DNA of 64,000 nt from Bactericera cockerelli (Eukaryota; Arthropoda; Insecta; Hemiptera; Triozidae): the NCBI GenBank assembly GCA_024516035.1, contig CM044964.1, forward strand, positions 9,121,736 to 9,185,735, in the 5' to 3' direction. Each line of letters starts with the position of its first letter. Within the stretch, counting starts at the first letter, position 1. The notes under the pieces are model-generated. The model saw only the letters and a list, made by a program, of their open reading frames with translations, did not search any database and had not been told where the DNA came from. The position numbers and the translations under genes are program-made. Shown here in pieces: positions 21,039 to 31,769 of the stretch.

Positions 21039-21706
21039 GTAACGCCGCCTTTGACAATGTGTATAAAATTTAATTAAATAATAAATAAATATATAGTATG
21101 GCTGGGAGACTATAAACAGAGAGTAGACCAGCAGTCTGGCTGGTTCACTATAAACAGGGAGTAGACCAGCATTGGCTTGGTTCTGGAGGCCCTTGTCAAT
21201 TATTAGCATCCTTGTAAAGACAGTGGTAGAAGTGCTGAGTCATTCCTCCAGAGTCTGGCTACCATCGTTCACGATGACGCTACCGTATGATGAATAAATA
21301 TATGTATTTGAAATTTAAAATATTGTAAAATAAAATAAAATATGTAACGCCGCCTTTGACAATGAGTATAAAATTTAATTAAATAATAAATAAAATATAT
21401 AGTATGGCTGGGAGACTATAAACAGGGAGAAGACCAGCAGTCTGGCTGGGGGACTATAAACAGAGAGTAGACCAGCAGTCTGGCTGGGGGACTATAAACA
21501 GGGAGCAGACCAGCAGTCTGGCTGGTTCACTATAAACAGGGAGTAGACCAGCATTGGCTTGGTTCTGGAGCCCCTTGTCAATTATTAGCATCCTTGTAAA
21601 GACAGTGGTAGAAGTGCTGAGTCATTCCTCCAGAGTCTGGCTACCATCGTTCACGATGACGCTACCGTATGATGAATAAATATATGTATTTGAAATTTAA
21701 AATATT
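21039..21706 (+). mobile_element. Element D, two tandem copies, with internal 37-bp repeats
   Basis: Both copies start GTAACGCCGCCTTTGACAAT (21039 and 21344). They carry a 37-bp unit (GGCTGGGGGACTATAAACAG, GGAGTAGACCAGCAGTCT) and end GCTGAGTCATTCCTCCAGAG, CCATCGTTCACGATGACGCT and TATGTATTTGAAATTTAAAA. Copy 1 has about two 37-bp units and copy 2 about four. Relatives lie at 58184-58448 (minus) and 62205-62870. Confidence 0.8.
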
Positions 21707-22438
21707 TCAGTACAAAAGAGAAATGTAAGAAGTTGCTCAGTGCTCAGGTTGCACTTTCAGTAGAGAACAGAAAAGTAAGAAACTTTAGAAAGAAAAAAAA
21801 ATATCTAGGTAGTTATGATATACTTAAAACAATGATAAAAATTATATTTTCCCATCAAATTAATAATTATATTTTTACGGGAATGATTCCATTAGAACAA
21901 GTGATGATAGATGAGAGGGGGGTGGGGGGTAGTTTTTTTGTAAACTAGGGTAGATTGGGGTAGGTGAAGGGGGGGGGGGGGGGAGATAAACACCTGTTCC
22001 ACGCTGATGCACCTTTCACCCCATACACATAATTTCCTGGATCATACACATATTAAGTTAATTTTATAAATAGGTACGAATACGAAACCTACATAATTAT
22101 GTACCTATATATTATGTATTATTCGAAATGTAGGTAAGTCATAAAAAAATCATTATACACAGAATATTCTACCCTAACTGAGAATCCTGACTTAGAAAAC
22201 TCCAGAGAATCACTCATTTGTACAATTAATCTAACAATGATGGTAGTGATAAAAGTTAGTACACGGAATTAGTACATCCAGGGTGGTTAATTGATACCAT
22301 TAGTATAAACTCATATTATTTGACGACTATCTTTTTTTTAAATACTCTTTTATCATTTATTTTTTATAAACATATAACAATTAACAAGCACAGAAACATA
22401 AATTAAACAATTAGGTATTATTATTAAATTATTTAAGT
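21707..22438. other. AT-rich unassigned stretch with a poly-G run
   Basis: A run of about 17 G lies at 21969-21985. Otherwise AT-rich without open frames or a recognised family. Confidence 0.45.
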
Positions 22439-22590
22439 TATCATTCTTGTGTTAACCACTTTTGTGATATCACAATTACTCAAACTCGTTTTACTAAAAC
22501 CTACGCTGAGAGCTGAAACAGGGACTTAGATCAGCGACCTCCAAGTGACAAGTCCGCCGCCTTATCGATCTAGCTACGGAGGGCGGTTCC
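22438..22590 (-). repeat. S4 SINE
   Basis: Reverse complement shows the AAGGCGGCGGACTTGTCACT head, the GGTCGCTGATC box-B area, and GTGATATCACAAAAGTGGTT. The A-box region reads CTAGATCGATAAGG. Confidence 0.75.
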
Positions 22591-22765
22591 TTAATTTATT
22601 TAATTAGGAAAAGTAAAAATAATGATCAGAAAGAAATGGACAAAAATGGAAACAATATAAACAATGAAAAAGGAAAAAATAGATAAATATATATACACTT
22701 ATGTATGTATGTTCCAACTAAAGAGAGGGGTTATTATCTATGACGATCTCTTCCACCCAACTCTT
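22591..22765 (-). repeat. SINE/LINE tail, reversed
   Basis: AT-rich run ending GGGTTATTATCTATGACGAT then CTCTTCCACCCAAC, the reverse of the GGTTGGGTGGAAGAGATTGCC tail class. Confidence 0.5.
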
Positions 22766-23089
22766 ATTATGTGTACTGTGATGAGATGTAAAAGTCCAAA
22801 TAAAACTCAGCTTATACATCTAACACATGTGATGTCATGTTCAAAGTTAGGTAACCGGAAAAGGCCAAGTTTCACTGGACTAAGTACCTACAGAGAGTAA
22901 GTACCTAGAATATGTACCTAGAATATGTAAAATTTCAATTTCAATTTATTTATTTTATTTAGAGTGAATTACAAAACAGTGGTTTCCCACCTATAACATA
23001 TCATTAATACACTTATAATAATATTATATTAGTTATATTAATACACTATTATATTAATACATATTATAATAATAGTAATATAGTTATTT

Positions 23090-23215
23090 ATACAGTCTGA
23101 TTATTAGGACTAATGAGTCCTAATCAGTGGTCAACCTGTCATGTCCCGGCTAGGTTTCGAAACCGCAACCTCAGGATTTCCAGACAGACGCCTTGACCCC
23201 TGATCTACCGCGACA
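23090..23215 (-). repeat. S3 SINE, partly deleted
   Basis: TCTGATTATTAGGACTAATGAGTCC, then TCATGTCCCGGCTAGGTTTC and a box B (GAAACCTAGCC on the other strand), ending in the head CGCGGTAGATCAGGGGTCAA (reversed). The middle part between hairpin and GACATG is missing. Confidence 0.55.
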
Positions 23216-24145
23216 GACAGTGGTAATTCCGTTGTTGTACACAAAAAGGTAAGTTTGTATCACATATTTTTCTCTGTTTCTTTTTTTTCAAACTAGTTAC
23301 GACTTGGTGCACCCTGTATACACACATTTTATATTCAGATTTGTTTCCTCATCGCACTTAATAGTCCGTTGATTTTGTTTTAATTGTGAGAACCGAATCC
23401 AGTTTTCTGTGAAGTTGTATTCGAAGTCAATTTCCTGCCTCTCACCGGGTTATGAACTAGCAACCCCCTGAACCGTAAACCGGACGAGGGTGCATCCCTT
23501 GAGAACCTCATTCAGCCTGATAGTCTCCTGGTATGTGGATTTCTTCCGGGCAGTCTCCCCCTGGTAATTTTGAGTATTTTAAGTTGTTGATTGTTGTGAA
23601 ATGTAGCTTCTTCAATTAGTGAGTACTGTTTGGCTGTTTGGGGTTGTGAACAGTGTAATTATTTCACAGTGGTGCGTGTACCAGAAAAAATAGGTAATTA
23701 TTTCAAACTAATAAAGTTTATAACTAACATAGTGACTTTGCTTACATAAGATTGTTTTTAAATATTCGGCCAACGACATTTAGGTGATGGACTACTTGTT
23801 GTAAATTTTTCTTCGGTGGAAATTTGGCTCCGGTGCTCTAGGAAAAATCAAAAATATATACACCTGGAGCCACTAAAAGTATATAAAAAAGTATAACGCT
23901 ATTTGACGGGGAAATATTAACACCAAATCAGTAACTATCCAGGCATGTTCTGATTGTCATGTTATCTGGACATCTAACTATCTAATCTACTGAAACTAAA
24001 AAACGTTGGGCCGAATTATAAAACAGGATCACACAAACGATAAGCCCGACCCTTCCTAGGCTCTCAACTCAGACTATAGTTCGGTGTGGTGGGTTGAAAC
24101 TTCGACTTGAAGACAAATTATCTTATTATTTGGTATTTTTAACAC
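23216..24145. other. Low-repeat island; possible untranslated exon or intron
   Basis: From 23330 to about 23720 the sequence is less repetitive than its surroundings and moderately GC-rich (for example CCGTAAACCGGACGAGGGTG at 23471), with AATAAAG at 23709. I see no reading frame or donor/acceptor pair I can defend. At 24008 GGGCCGAATTATAAAACAGG matches one end of the MITE at 49149-49353. Confidence 0.3.
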
Positions 24146-24149
24146 AAAA

Positions 24150-24410
24150 TAAGACGTCTTGGGCTTACTGCTGGAATAATGGGACGTAACAGACTGCACT
24201 GGTAGTCAAGTGGTTAACGCGCTAGTCTGGTAATCCAGGTAGCGTTAGGGATTCGTTGGTTCAAATCCCACTCAGTGCATGAATTTTTCCTCATTCATTT
24301 GATTTTGTGACCACATAATAATAAGACTCTGAGGGTTAGGTGGTAGAAAATGCTTTGAGCATTAACCTCGCCTGGTGGAATGCGTTCCACTGATGAGTAT
24401 TATTATTATT
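24150..24410 (+). mobile_element. S3 fragment followed by full S1 SINE
   Basis: An S3 piece (CTTGGGCTTACTGCTGGAAT) is at 24160-24182. The S1 copy starts GCACTGGTAGTCAAGTGGTT at 24197; its GCACTGG pairs with the CTCAGTGC end of the tRNA-like head. The body has CATTTGATTTTGTGACCACA, the tail hairpin AAATGCTTTGAGCATTAACC at about 24346-24366, and a (TTA)n end. Confidence 0.8.
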
Positions 24411-24529
24411 AAAAGTCCTATAATTTGGCAGTATAAGGCGATATTATATATCATAATTCACAATATATCTTTCTTGATGGTAATCTCATTTTTTAATTCG
24501 GTCCTCACACTTCACGTCTCCTCTCGACA

Positions 24530-24755
24530 GCCCTTGGACAGTGCCTACGCTACGCCACTGGTGCACACACAGGTCAAGCAGTCACACGATTACCAAGTCA
24601 CAGCCCCGGGACAGTGCCTACCCTCCGTCACTGGTGCACAGGTCAAGCAGTCACACAATTACCAAGTCTAAACAGGCCCGGGACAGTGCCTACCCTACGC
24701 CACTGGTGCACAGGTCAAGCAGTCACACGATTACCAAGTCTAAACAGGCCCCGCA
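24530..24755. repeat. 72-bp tandem repeat, three copies
   Basis: ACAGTGCCTAC starts at 24538, 24611 and 24683; each unit continues GCCACTGGTGCACAGGTCAA and GCAGTCACACGATTACCAAG. The unit is a multiple of three, so open frames run through it (up to 169 codons including downstream SINE tail), but they lack any recognisable domain and end in a SINE. Confidence 0.85.
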
Positions 24756-25060
24756 GGAATGATCAATCAGTTCACCAGGAAGTCAGTGCAATCACCGGGG
24801 CCAAGTTCCCTGGGGTTAAAACCCCTCGCCCCTGGGCGCCGGAAATGATTATGCACCCCTCAACACGCCCTCCAGATTTGTCATGCTCTCTGCCCCCGGG
24901 TAATTACATGCATAGTCATGAAGACCCTGTTGAGAATATTGGCTTAAAAATATACAGTCCACTAATAACTTTGCATACATTTAAAATGAAGGATAATATA
25001 TTGTTGTTAATATCTCTACGTATGTATAGCCAAGGATTACTCATGAATTACATCATATAC
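24756..25060. other. GC-richer stretch, then AT-rich, unassigned
   Basis: 24780-24905 is GC-rich (CCCCTCGCCCCTGGGCGCCG) and open in one frame continuous with the 72-bp repeat. No splice sites, domain or codon pattern persuades me it is coding. Confidence 0.3.
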
Positions 25061-25064
25061 CTAG

Positions 25065-25380
25065 GAAACTTTGAGGGTTGGGTGGAAGAGATTGCCATAG
25101 GTAATGATCCGCCCTTTAGTTAAGACATCTGTATATATGTATTTTAATCAATAATAATAATAAGACATGTTTGACATTTTAGTCATCATGAGAAAAGGGA
25201 TATTTTAGTATAACCTCAGCTAATATTAGGTCCCATTATTCCAGCAGTAGGTAAGAAGTATTATTATGTGATAAAAATCCCAAATGGAAGGATAATTTGT
25301 CATGTCCCGGCTGGGTTTCGAAACCGCGGACCTTTAAATTACCAAACCGACGCCGTTACCACTCAGCTACCAAGACTGGT
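25065..25380. repeat. SINE tail (plus) and S3 SINE (minus)
   Basis: GGGTGGAAGAGATTGCCATA then GGTAATGATCCGCCCTTTAG at 25079-25120; the stem keeps pairing through a G-U position. At 25225-25380 a minus-strand S3 copy reads CATGTCCCGGCTGGGTTTCG and CGCCGTTACCACTCAGCTAC. Confidence 0.65.
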
Positions 25381-25594
25381 AGGAGTTGCCAACAATGCCA
25401 ACCTGTCTACTACATCTACAGGATTACCATTGCATTAGGTAAGCAAGTTTCCCCACAACCCACAAGAGACCACACATTGGGGAAACCCCTCATAGAAAAT
25501 CTGTTAGGTAAGAGATTCACGGATCTGAGGAAAATCTCATGCCAGACCTGGGGTTTTTCTTAAGAAAAAATAGGATTACATATTTATATACGAG

Positions 25595-25975
25595 TATATA
25601 AGAAAAAATACTTAGTTCGATGGCTTTATGGAATGGCCTTACATTCCAATGCCAAAAAAAAGAAAAAAAAAAAAAAGTGTAGATAGAAAATGACCATACA
25701 GGACTAAAAAAAAACATTTTTTTTTAAACTGAAATCGGAACAAAAAAATATTTGTTTTTACACAAACGAACACAATACTTCCGATTTCTAATATTATAAA
25801 TTTTATCGGAAGTAATAGGAAAATATACTTAATATAGTGTGGTAGATGACTTTATGGAGTGCATTTCCCAATACCAAAATAAAAGTGCAGATAGAAAATG
25901 GCGTTACAGGACAAAAAAAAATCATTTCATTTAAAAATATATTCTTGGTACATATAAGATAGAAGCATATAAGAT
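25595..25975. repeat. Diverged duplication flanking an ACTTCCGAT hairpin
   Basis: 25615-25720 and 25845-25935 are diverged direct copies (GGCTTTATGGAATGGCCTTA / GACTTTATGGAGTGCATTTC, then GTGTAGATAGAAAATGACC / GTGCAGATAGAAAATGGCG). Between them ACTTCCGATTTCTAATATTA pairs with TTTTATCGGAAGT (25781-25815), the same type of hairpin as at 50769-50806 and 53552-53590. Confidence 0.6.
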
Positions 25976-26282
25976 ATTGGTAAATATAAGATATGTACAT
26001 AGGTATTTATGTTTTATAATAGTAAAAGAAATATATAAGTTCGGTGCCTATAAAAAAAGATATAAGCACCTAATGAGACTAGCTCCTTAGTTAATTACCA
26101 ATGAAACACGTTTATTTTTTCCAGTCGGGGAATATTTTCAACGCACTAATTTGAAAATGTGCATAAATTTACATGAATTTTGCTGTGCGTCTAGGGAGTA
26201 GGGAGCTAGTTGTTGATACTACTCAACTGCTACCAGGGAGTATGAAGCTATGTACTAGCTAGTACTAAACTAATCTCAGTAG

Positions 26283-26285
<3 letters not shown>

Positions 26286-26321
<36 letters not shown>

Positions 26322-26455
26322 CAGTAGCTTGATCGATAAGGCAGTAGACTCGTAACCTGGAGGTCGTTGGTTCAAGTCCCGGATTTAGCGTAGATTTAGC
26401 AAAGCGACTTTGAGTAATTGTGATATCACGAAAAAGGTTAGGTAACACAAATAAG
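26286..26455 (+). repeat. Poly-A run and S4 SINE
   Basis: About 33 A precede a plus-strand S4 copy: CAGTAGCTTGATCGATAAGG, CGTAACCTGGAGGTCGTTGG, GGATTTAGCGTAGATTTAGC. Its tail ends AAAAAGGTTAGGTAACACAA. Confidence 0.75.
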
Positions 26456-26459
26456 ATAT

Positions 26460-27215
26460 TATTTTTTATCAGCTGGTACACTGCTCAGGTGCGGCTGGTG
26501 CTAAGGAGCTGCGGAACTGCAGCACCCCCAGACGAAAAAGAGAGTATTTTCTCAAGTCCTAGCTCGTGCACAATTATTATATATTATTTTATTATTTATT
26601 AGGACATAATATGTACTAGCACGTAATTATTATTATTATTATTTAAAAAAAAAGATGAGTGTTTCACAGCCTTTTTTATTTCGTAGCCATGAAACAGGAG
26701 CTACTGTAGACGCTTGTGGTCTGTGTTGTAGCCTGCCCATCCCGTAGTATGCCTCCCCTCTGATGATGGGCGAGAAGTGACACAATACTTCCCATTTAAG
26801 TGCTGGGTCAACTCGAGTGCACCGGAAAGTATCCTAACAAACAATTGTAACCAAATTAAGAATACAATTCATTGTAGGCACGGGGAATCGCAAGGTCAGT
26901 GCTTAACCACTATATGTATGTACAAACAAGAAATTATAAAAATTAAAATACAAATTTTAGAACAATATAAAAAGAAAAAAAAATCAACATCAGTACCATA
27001 GAGCTGTCCTAACTAGAAGGCGGGGTTATTGTCTATGGCAATCTCTTCCACCCAACCCAACAATGAAAATCATCGCACATTTCTAGAATAACGAATGCAC
27101 AAATATTATGATTGGTATGGTAAACAAACGCAAACTCTTTAGGTATTAAAAGAGCGACTCTATAAATCCCATTTTAGTCGAGTTTATGTGGCAGCACCCC
27201 CAAAACATTTTCCTA
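26460..27215 (+). repeat. Repeat E split by an S5 SINE and a reversed SINE tail
   Basis: The E 5' part (GAGCTGCGGAACTGCAGCAC) is at 26506-26580 and its 3' part (AATGAAAATCATCGCACATT to TTATGTGGCAGCACCCCC) at 27062-27200. The interruption holds a minus-strand S5 body (26650-26900: TAGTATGCCTCCCCTCTGAT, AAGTGCTGGGTCAACTCGAG) and a reversed tail (27015-27055). CACAAT/AACAAT at the junctions may be the target duplication. Confidence 0.65.
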
Positions 27216-27596
27216 CCGTCCTCCCCTGCTCCTATAGTAGGGACCTAGTTTCGCTTTCACCTATTAGAGGCAGGTAGTTCACCCCTGTATAATGAGCAAT
27301 GGTCGGCCCAGCTAATGTATGCGGGATCGACATTAGCAGACGAACTATTTATTAATGGTCCTAATTTGGAAACCAGGCGGGTAGGTGTCGGTAACTCATT
27401 GTGTAGGACAGTGGCGAGGAGCGGTGTACCATTTTTTTTTATTTTTATTATTTTTTATTTATTTTTATTAAATATAAAAAACTTGTCCCAGGGACCGTCC
27501 TTCTGGAAGGGAACCGAGGATGCAAGAAGCATTTCTTCTTATTAAACAGATTTAATCAAGTATTAAATACCATCACGTACGACCTTGGTTTTTCTG

Positions 27597-28018
27597 TAAG
27601 TTATCATATTTTTGTGATAACTTTCCTGATATCACAACTACTCATACTCGCTTTGTTAACACCTTGACTGCCACAAATTTTTGTGTTGTTTATGTTCCAC
27701 GCCATAGTAGTATTAGAGATTGCTTCTGCTCTGTTTTCGATACACTAATTCCAAAAGCAAAAAGGATGTTGAGTGTATCGATAAAGATACACGAGGCAGT
27801 GCACAGTAAAATCATGGTGTATCGCTAGAGATACACCTGGCAGTGAACTTCAAAAACAGTGGTGTATCGTTAGAGATACACCTGGCAGTAAACACAGTAC
27901 GCCGTGTATCGCTAGAGATACACGTGGCAGTCAAGGTGTTAAATATTCGCTGAAACCGGGACTTGAACCACCGACCTACAGGTTACACGTCCGCCGCCTT
28001 ACCGATCAAGCTACGATC
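27597..28018 (-). repeat. S4 SINE interrupted by a TTAA MITE
   Basis: S4 tail part 27597-27655 and head part 27943-28018 (CGCTGAAACCGGGACTTGAA, CGCCGCCTTACCGATCAAGC) are continuous once the insert and one TTAA are removed, so this is a dated nested insertion. Confidence 0.8.
27660..27938. mobile_element. TTAA-flanked MITE (piggyBac-like) with four palindromic repeats
   Basis: TTAA at 27656-27659 and 27939-27942 flank ends CACCTTGACTGCCAC and its exact inverse GTGGCAGTCAAGGTG. From about 27773 a unit of about 50 bp is repeated, each with a GTGTATC(6)GATACAC hairpin and CGTGGCAGT-like spacer. TTAA duplication and CAC-type ends suggest mobilisation by a piggyBac-type transposase; no coding sequence is present. 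Confidence 0.8.
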
Positions 28019-28591
28019 ACGACCTTAAACCAAATAAGTAATTTTTTGGTGGAAAAACCATGTAGGTATAAGTGATGGAGAACTCGTAAAGACTCGTCAC
28101 GTAAACAAACTGATAACAGCTATTCAATGTGGCTACCAAAACTAAAAAAGCTATAGGTAAGTCTAGATTTTGCGTAGTTTTTTATAAGGGGAAAACTAAG
28201 TCTTGGCTTGAGATCTTGATTTTGTGCATTAATTTCACCCTACAAACAATATTAACAGTATTTGACCAAGGCTTAGACTTAGACCGATGCAAGGATAGCA
28301 ATGCAAGGATAGCAATGCAATGATATGCACAGTAAAAATAATTAAGTTATGCGCATAACTATATAACTCGAGAGAATGTGGGGTTCCTCTCCATATTAGG
28401 TATTCTAATTATGGGGGGGGGGGGGGGGGGGGTCACAGGAGGAAACGGCCTACATTGTTTCCAACAGGAAACTATGCGGAGGGGTAGAGGGGGGAGGGGG
28501 GGGGGTATGGCAACTTCATCTATCAACTATCAGGAGGTAGAATGATATACTTAAACACAATAAATAGAAGTTATAATAATCCCTTACTAAC
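28019..28591. other. Unassigned stretch with poly-G runs
   Basis: About 22 G at 28411-28432 and shorter G runs to 28504. A GCAAGGATAGCAAT doublet lies at 28290-28318. No gene is supported. Confidence 0.45.
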
Positions 28592-28745
28592 CGATCTCAG
28601 TAGCTTCATCCATCGATAAGACGGCGGACTTGTAACCTGGAGGTCGGTGGTTCAAGTCCCGGTTTCAGCGTAGATTTAGTAAAGCGAGTTTGAGTAGTTG
28701 TGATATTGCGAAAGTGATTAACACAAATATGATAACTTAATAGTA
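28592..28745 (+). mobile_element. S4 SINE, best full copy
   Basis: CTCAGTAGCTTCATCCATCG, ATAAGACGGCGGACTTGTAA (TGT at the anticodon position, tRNA-Thr-like), CGGTGGTTCAAGTCCCGG, TTTCAGCGTAGATTTAGTAA, then AAAGTGATTAACACAAATAT. Confidence 0.8.
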
Positions 28746-28859
28746 ATAATATTCCCTCACTTCTACTGCCCGATTAGAACTAAAGAACCTGTCACACAAA
28801 ATCGGCCATTTTGGATAGGCTGAAACACAGAGAATATCACAGCAATAACAAATTCATAA

Positions 28860-29056
28860 TAATTATATCGCCTTATTTATACTGCCCAATTGGAACTACT
28901 GTATCACGTTATTCCAGCAGTAAACCCAAGACGTATTATTATGTGGTCGAAATCCCAAATGCTGGGAGAATAACTTGTCCTGCCCCGGCTGAGTTTCGAA
29001 CCCACGACCTCTGAATTACCAGATTCGCCTTGACCACTGCTGAGCTACCGGGACAG
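28860..29056 (-). mobile_element. S3 SINE
   Basis: TATCGCCTTATTTATACTGC, CAGCAGTAAACCCAAGACGT, CGGCTGAGTTTCGAACCCAC and CCACTGCTGAGCTACCGGGA in plus-strand order, the exact reverse of the S3 layout. Confidence 0.75.
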
Positions 29057-29714
29057 CCTTCAAAGAAGAATATAGACTTTTTATGCTGCCCAAATAAAAA
29101 CACTTCAATTCAGTATTTTTGGAGGTGAAAGGAGATACTGCTGTCCAAATAACTCTAGTTCTAGCTGATCCAACCGTCACAGTCCAAACTAGAAGGATAT
29201 CGAGTTACAGTCGTGTCTACCAAAAAGCAAAGTATGTAATAATAATAATAATAATACTCTTTAGTGTACGAAGTGTACACTCTATAGAGTCTATAATAAT
29301 AATAAAAATATAATATGATCCTGCAAACTTGTCATCTTGTGCGGAAATTTTTAAACAATTAATTTTAACATATTAGTTATAGTACTAGTGAGATAGACTG
29401 AAATGTCTCCTCCTATTAATTTATAAGCGAAAAAAAAAAAAATGTATCTACCTCGATATAATAATAATAAACAATACAGATCTTCAGCTACTCAATAGTC
29501 ATTCCCATCAGTATATTCTGTCTTCTCACGGACGAAAAAACAGTCCGAAACCTAAACTGTCTGAAAAAACTAAATAGTCACGCACATTGGCCACAGGTCA
29601 CCTCTCCTGAATCACGGTTTAGTGAGCGCTCCACAATCCAAGGGTCGCGGGTTCATCGGAGCGTGCAAGCGTGACCTTGGGATCCGTGGTAGGTTTCGCC
29701 CTTCTTAACGTTGA
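29057..29714. other. Unassigned stretch; tRNA-like head fragment near 29610-29665
   Basis: CGGTTTAGTGAGCGCTCCAC and GGGTCGCGGGTTCATCGG resemble box A and B spacing but do not fold into a cloverleaf. The rest is AT-rich without recognised families. Confidence 0.4.
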
Positions 29715-29749
29715 CCATCTATTTCTCTCTCTCTCTCTCTCTCTCACTA

Positions 29750-29792
<43 letters not shown>

Positions 29793-29895
29793 CTCTCCCT
29801 CTCTATCTTTCTTTCTCCTCTCTCTCTCTCTCTCTTTCTTTTTCTCTCTCTCTCTCTCTCTCTTTCTTTTTCTCTCTCTCTTTCTATTTCTCACA
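29715..29895. repeat. (CT)n microsatellite block
   Basis: Imperfect CT/CTTT array on the plus strand; the apparent Ser/Leu or Arg/Glu proteins are products of the dinucleotide repeat. Confidence 0.95.
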
Positions 29896-30535
29896 CAATT
29901 GGTGTGGAAGAGAGAGACCTCAAGCACAAAAAATAGACCAAAGTAATGACAGTAAGTCTTTTCTTAAAATACTTATCATCAACCAAACAAGCAAATGCCC
30001 TAAACCATCAGTCAATCCACAAATCCACCGTGCTAGAATAAATATAAAATCAACTAAGACTGGCTAAAAATGGCTGTGAAACACTTACATATTAAAAAAA
30101 AACACTCCCCTAGGATTGCTTATTTAGGCGATATAATATTTGTGCCATGGTGTCCCCACACCCTGACAGCAAGCAAATCTCTCCCCAAATCCCCACACCC
30201 TAACACCGCTATTCTTCTCAGCAAGTACATTGTACATAGACAATCCCTGCTTAGAATAACATATACCTACATAATAATATTACACATAGTAATACTCATA
30301 TATAATTATGTATGTATAATATATTGTATATGCACCGGAAGTAAAGAGTTACGCAAAAGAACCCCCTCATACATAGGCTCTGATTAGCTATACATAACCT
30401 CTGCAAGGCGAGCAGGCAGATTTCGTATGCGAGGAGGCACAAGGCCATTTCAATCAGCCCTTATTAGGGGATCCCCCCCTTTCAACAGGGCTTGAAATAG
30501 ACAGCGGAGGAATAATATGAACTTGTTTTTTTTTT
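29896..30535. other. Unassigned AT-rich stretch
   Basis: No coding exon, RNA gene or repeat family recognised. A 105-codon frame at 30070-30387 has no domain character. Confidence 0.35.
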
Positions 30536-30690
30536 AAGATGAGTGTTTCACAGCCTTTTTTATTTCGTAGGCATGAAAGAGGAGCTATACTGTAGACACC
30601 TTGTGGTCTGTGTTGTAGCCTGCCCATCCCGTAGTATGCCTCCCCTCTGATGGGCGAGAAGTGACACAATACTCCCCACCTTCAGCACAA
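30536..30690 (-). repeat. S5 SINE body
   Basis: AAGATGAGTGTTTCACAGCC, TGTGGTCTGTGTTGTAGCCT, GCCCATCCCGTAGTATGCCT and GATGGGCGAGAAGTGACACA; the same strand order as at 26650 and 54217. Confidence 0.7.
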
Positions 30691-30769
30691 GATTTTTTAT
30701 CTTTTGAAGATGGGTATACCCTCATTGTTTGTAGAAGACGCTAATGTATATAAAATAAATAAATGGAAA

Positions 30770-30774
<5 letters not shown>

Positions 30775-30800
<26 letters not shown>

Positions 30801-30862
30801 TTAGGTGCTGGGTCAACACGAGCGTCTGTGGTCTGTCTTGCAGCTTCCCATCCCGTAGTATG
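30775..30862 (-). repeat. Poly-A run and broken S5 piece
   Basis: About 27 A, then TTAGGTGCTGGGTCAACACG joined directly to CTGTGGTCTGTCTTGCAGCT, S5 segments in shuffled order. Confidence 0.5.
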
Positions 30863-30869
30863 AGTAATG

Positions 30870-31127
30870 ACCGAAAATTAACACACTACTTCACCAGACT
30901 CCGTCGCATAGACTACTGCACGAGTTCAGACATTCCGAGTTCAATCCCCGGTTGGGGAAGACTTTTCGAAGAAAATTCTGTTTCCTCCAAACACGTGAGG
31001 CTAGCATTTCCGGCCCTACCCAGGCTGGGTGAGGTTCATGTGGATAGTTGGTACGATTGTCAGCGAATGGAGGGTAAAACCCCCGTCCTGACTTTCTATC
31101 TAAATCAGGACGTTAAAACCAAATAGA
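30870..31127 (+). mobile_element. S7 SINE: tRNA-like head with the S6 tail
   Basis: A head with CGAGTTCAATCCCCGGTTGG (box B) near 30938-30957 is followed by CAAACACGTGAGGCTAGCAT, then TACCCAGGCTGGGTGAGGTT and GAATGGAGGGTAAAACCCCC, the tail of the 5S-headed S6 family. It ends GGACGTTAAAACCAAAT. Minus-strand relatives lie at 34735-34930 and 39440-39670. Confidence 0.7.
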
Positions 31128-31234
31128 ATCAACTGGTCACAATAGATCTAATTAGGTTGCAGTGTAGATTGTAAGGGTTTCACTGAAAACCCTACAACCA
31201 GGTCAGATAATAATAATAATAATAAACACAATAC

Positions 31235-31370
31235 TTCCCATTTTCGTACTGGGTCAACACGAGCACACCGGGAGGTATCCCTTTTGAACACAATTTTTTG
31301 TTTCGAACCCGGGACCTCCCGGATGACAAGCTAGTAACTTACCACTGAGGTAATCGTGCACTCAATTATT
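31235..31370 (-). repeat. S5 SINE 3' half joined to a tRNA-like segment
   Basis: CACAATACTTCCCATTTTCG, GGGTCAACACGAGCACACCG, then CGAACCCGGGACCTCCCGG and ACCACTGAGGTAATCGTGCA, which read in reverse as box B and box A. Confidence 0.55.
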
Positions 31371-31534
31371 TATTTATGTAGGGTGTACCTTGCAATGTCA
31401 ATGAACATGTAAATACACCTAATTATTGAGAAAAAAATGTATTTCTTTGTGTTTTTATATTAAAATTTTTAGTAGGTAGCGCAGAATTATAGGACTTTTC
31501 CATATCTTTTAATATCCTAATATCTTATTTTTGC

Positions 31535-31716
31535 CTATAATTCCACCACTGGTCGCTGCTCACATTAAAGCAGCAACTCATTTTTCCTCACGAGGTATGA
31601 GTGGACCCCGAACACCCAACAACAGAGCAGAAAAAATCCTATACTCCGCTGGGGATCGAACTCTGGTCACCGTGCGTGCATGCCTAGCGCGCTAACTCAC
31701 TCTGCCACGGTGACTT
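31535..31716 (-). repeat. S2 SINE, 5' half
   Basis: ACTCATTTTTCCTCACGAGG, CGCTGGGGATCGAACTCTGG and GCGCTAACTCACTCTGCCAC in plus-strand order. Confidence 0.7.
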
Positions 31717-31769
31717 CAAAAATACACCTAATATACTACACAATACACATACCTACATACATACTATGC

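Noticed and set aside
24197..24280. Possible true tRNA gene
   Set aside because: The acceptor stem pairs, but the head is followed by a family-specific SINE body and recurs many times; no independent tRNA evidence.
24614..25123. 169-codon open frame on the plus strand
   Set aside because: It runs through 72-bp tandem repeats and ends in a SINE tail, with no domain or splice context.
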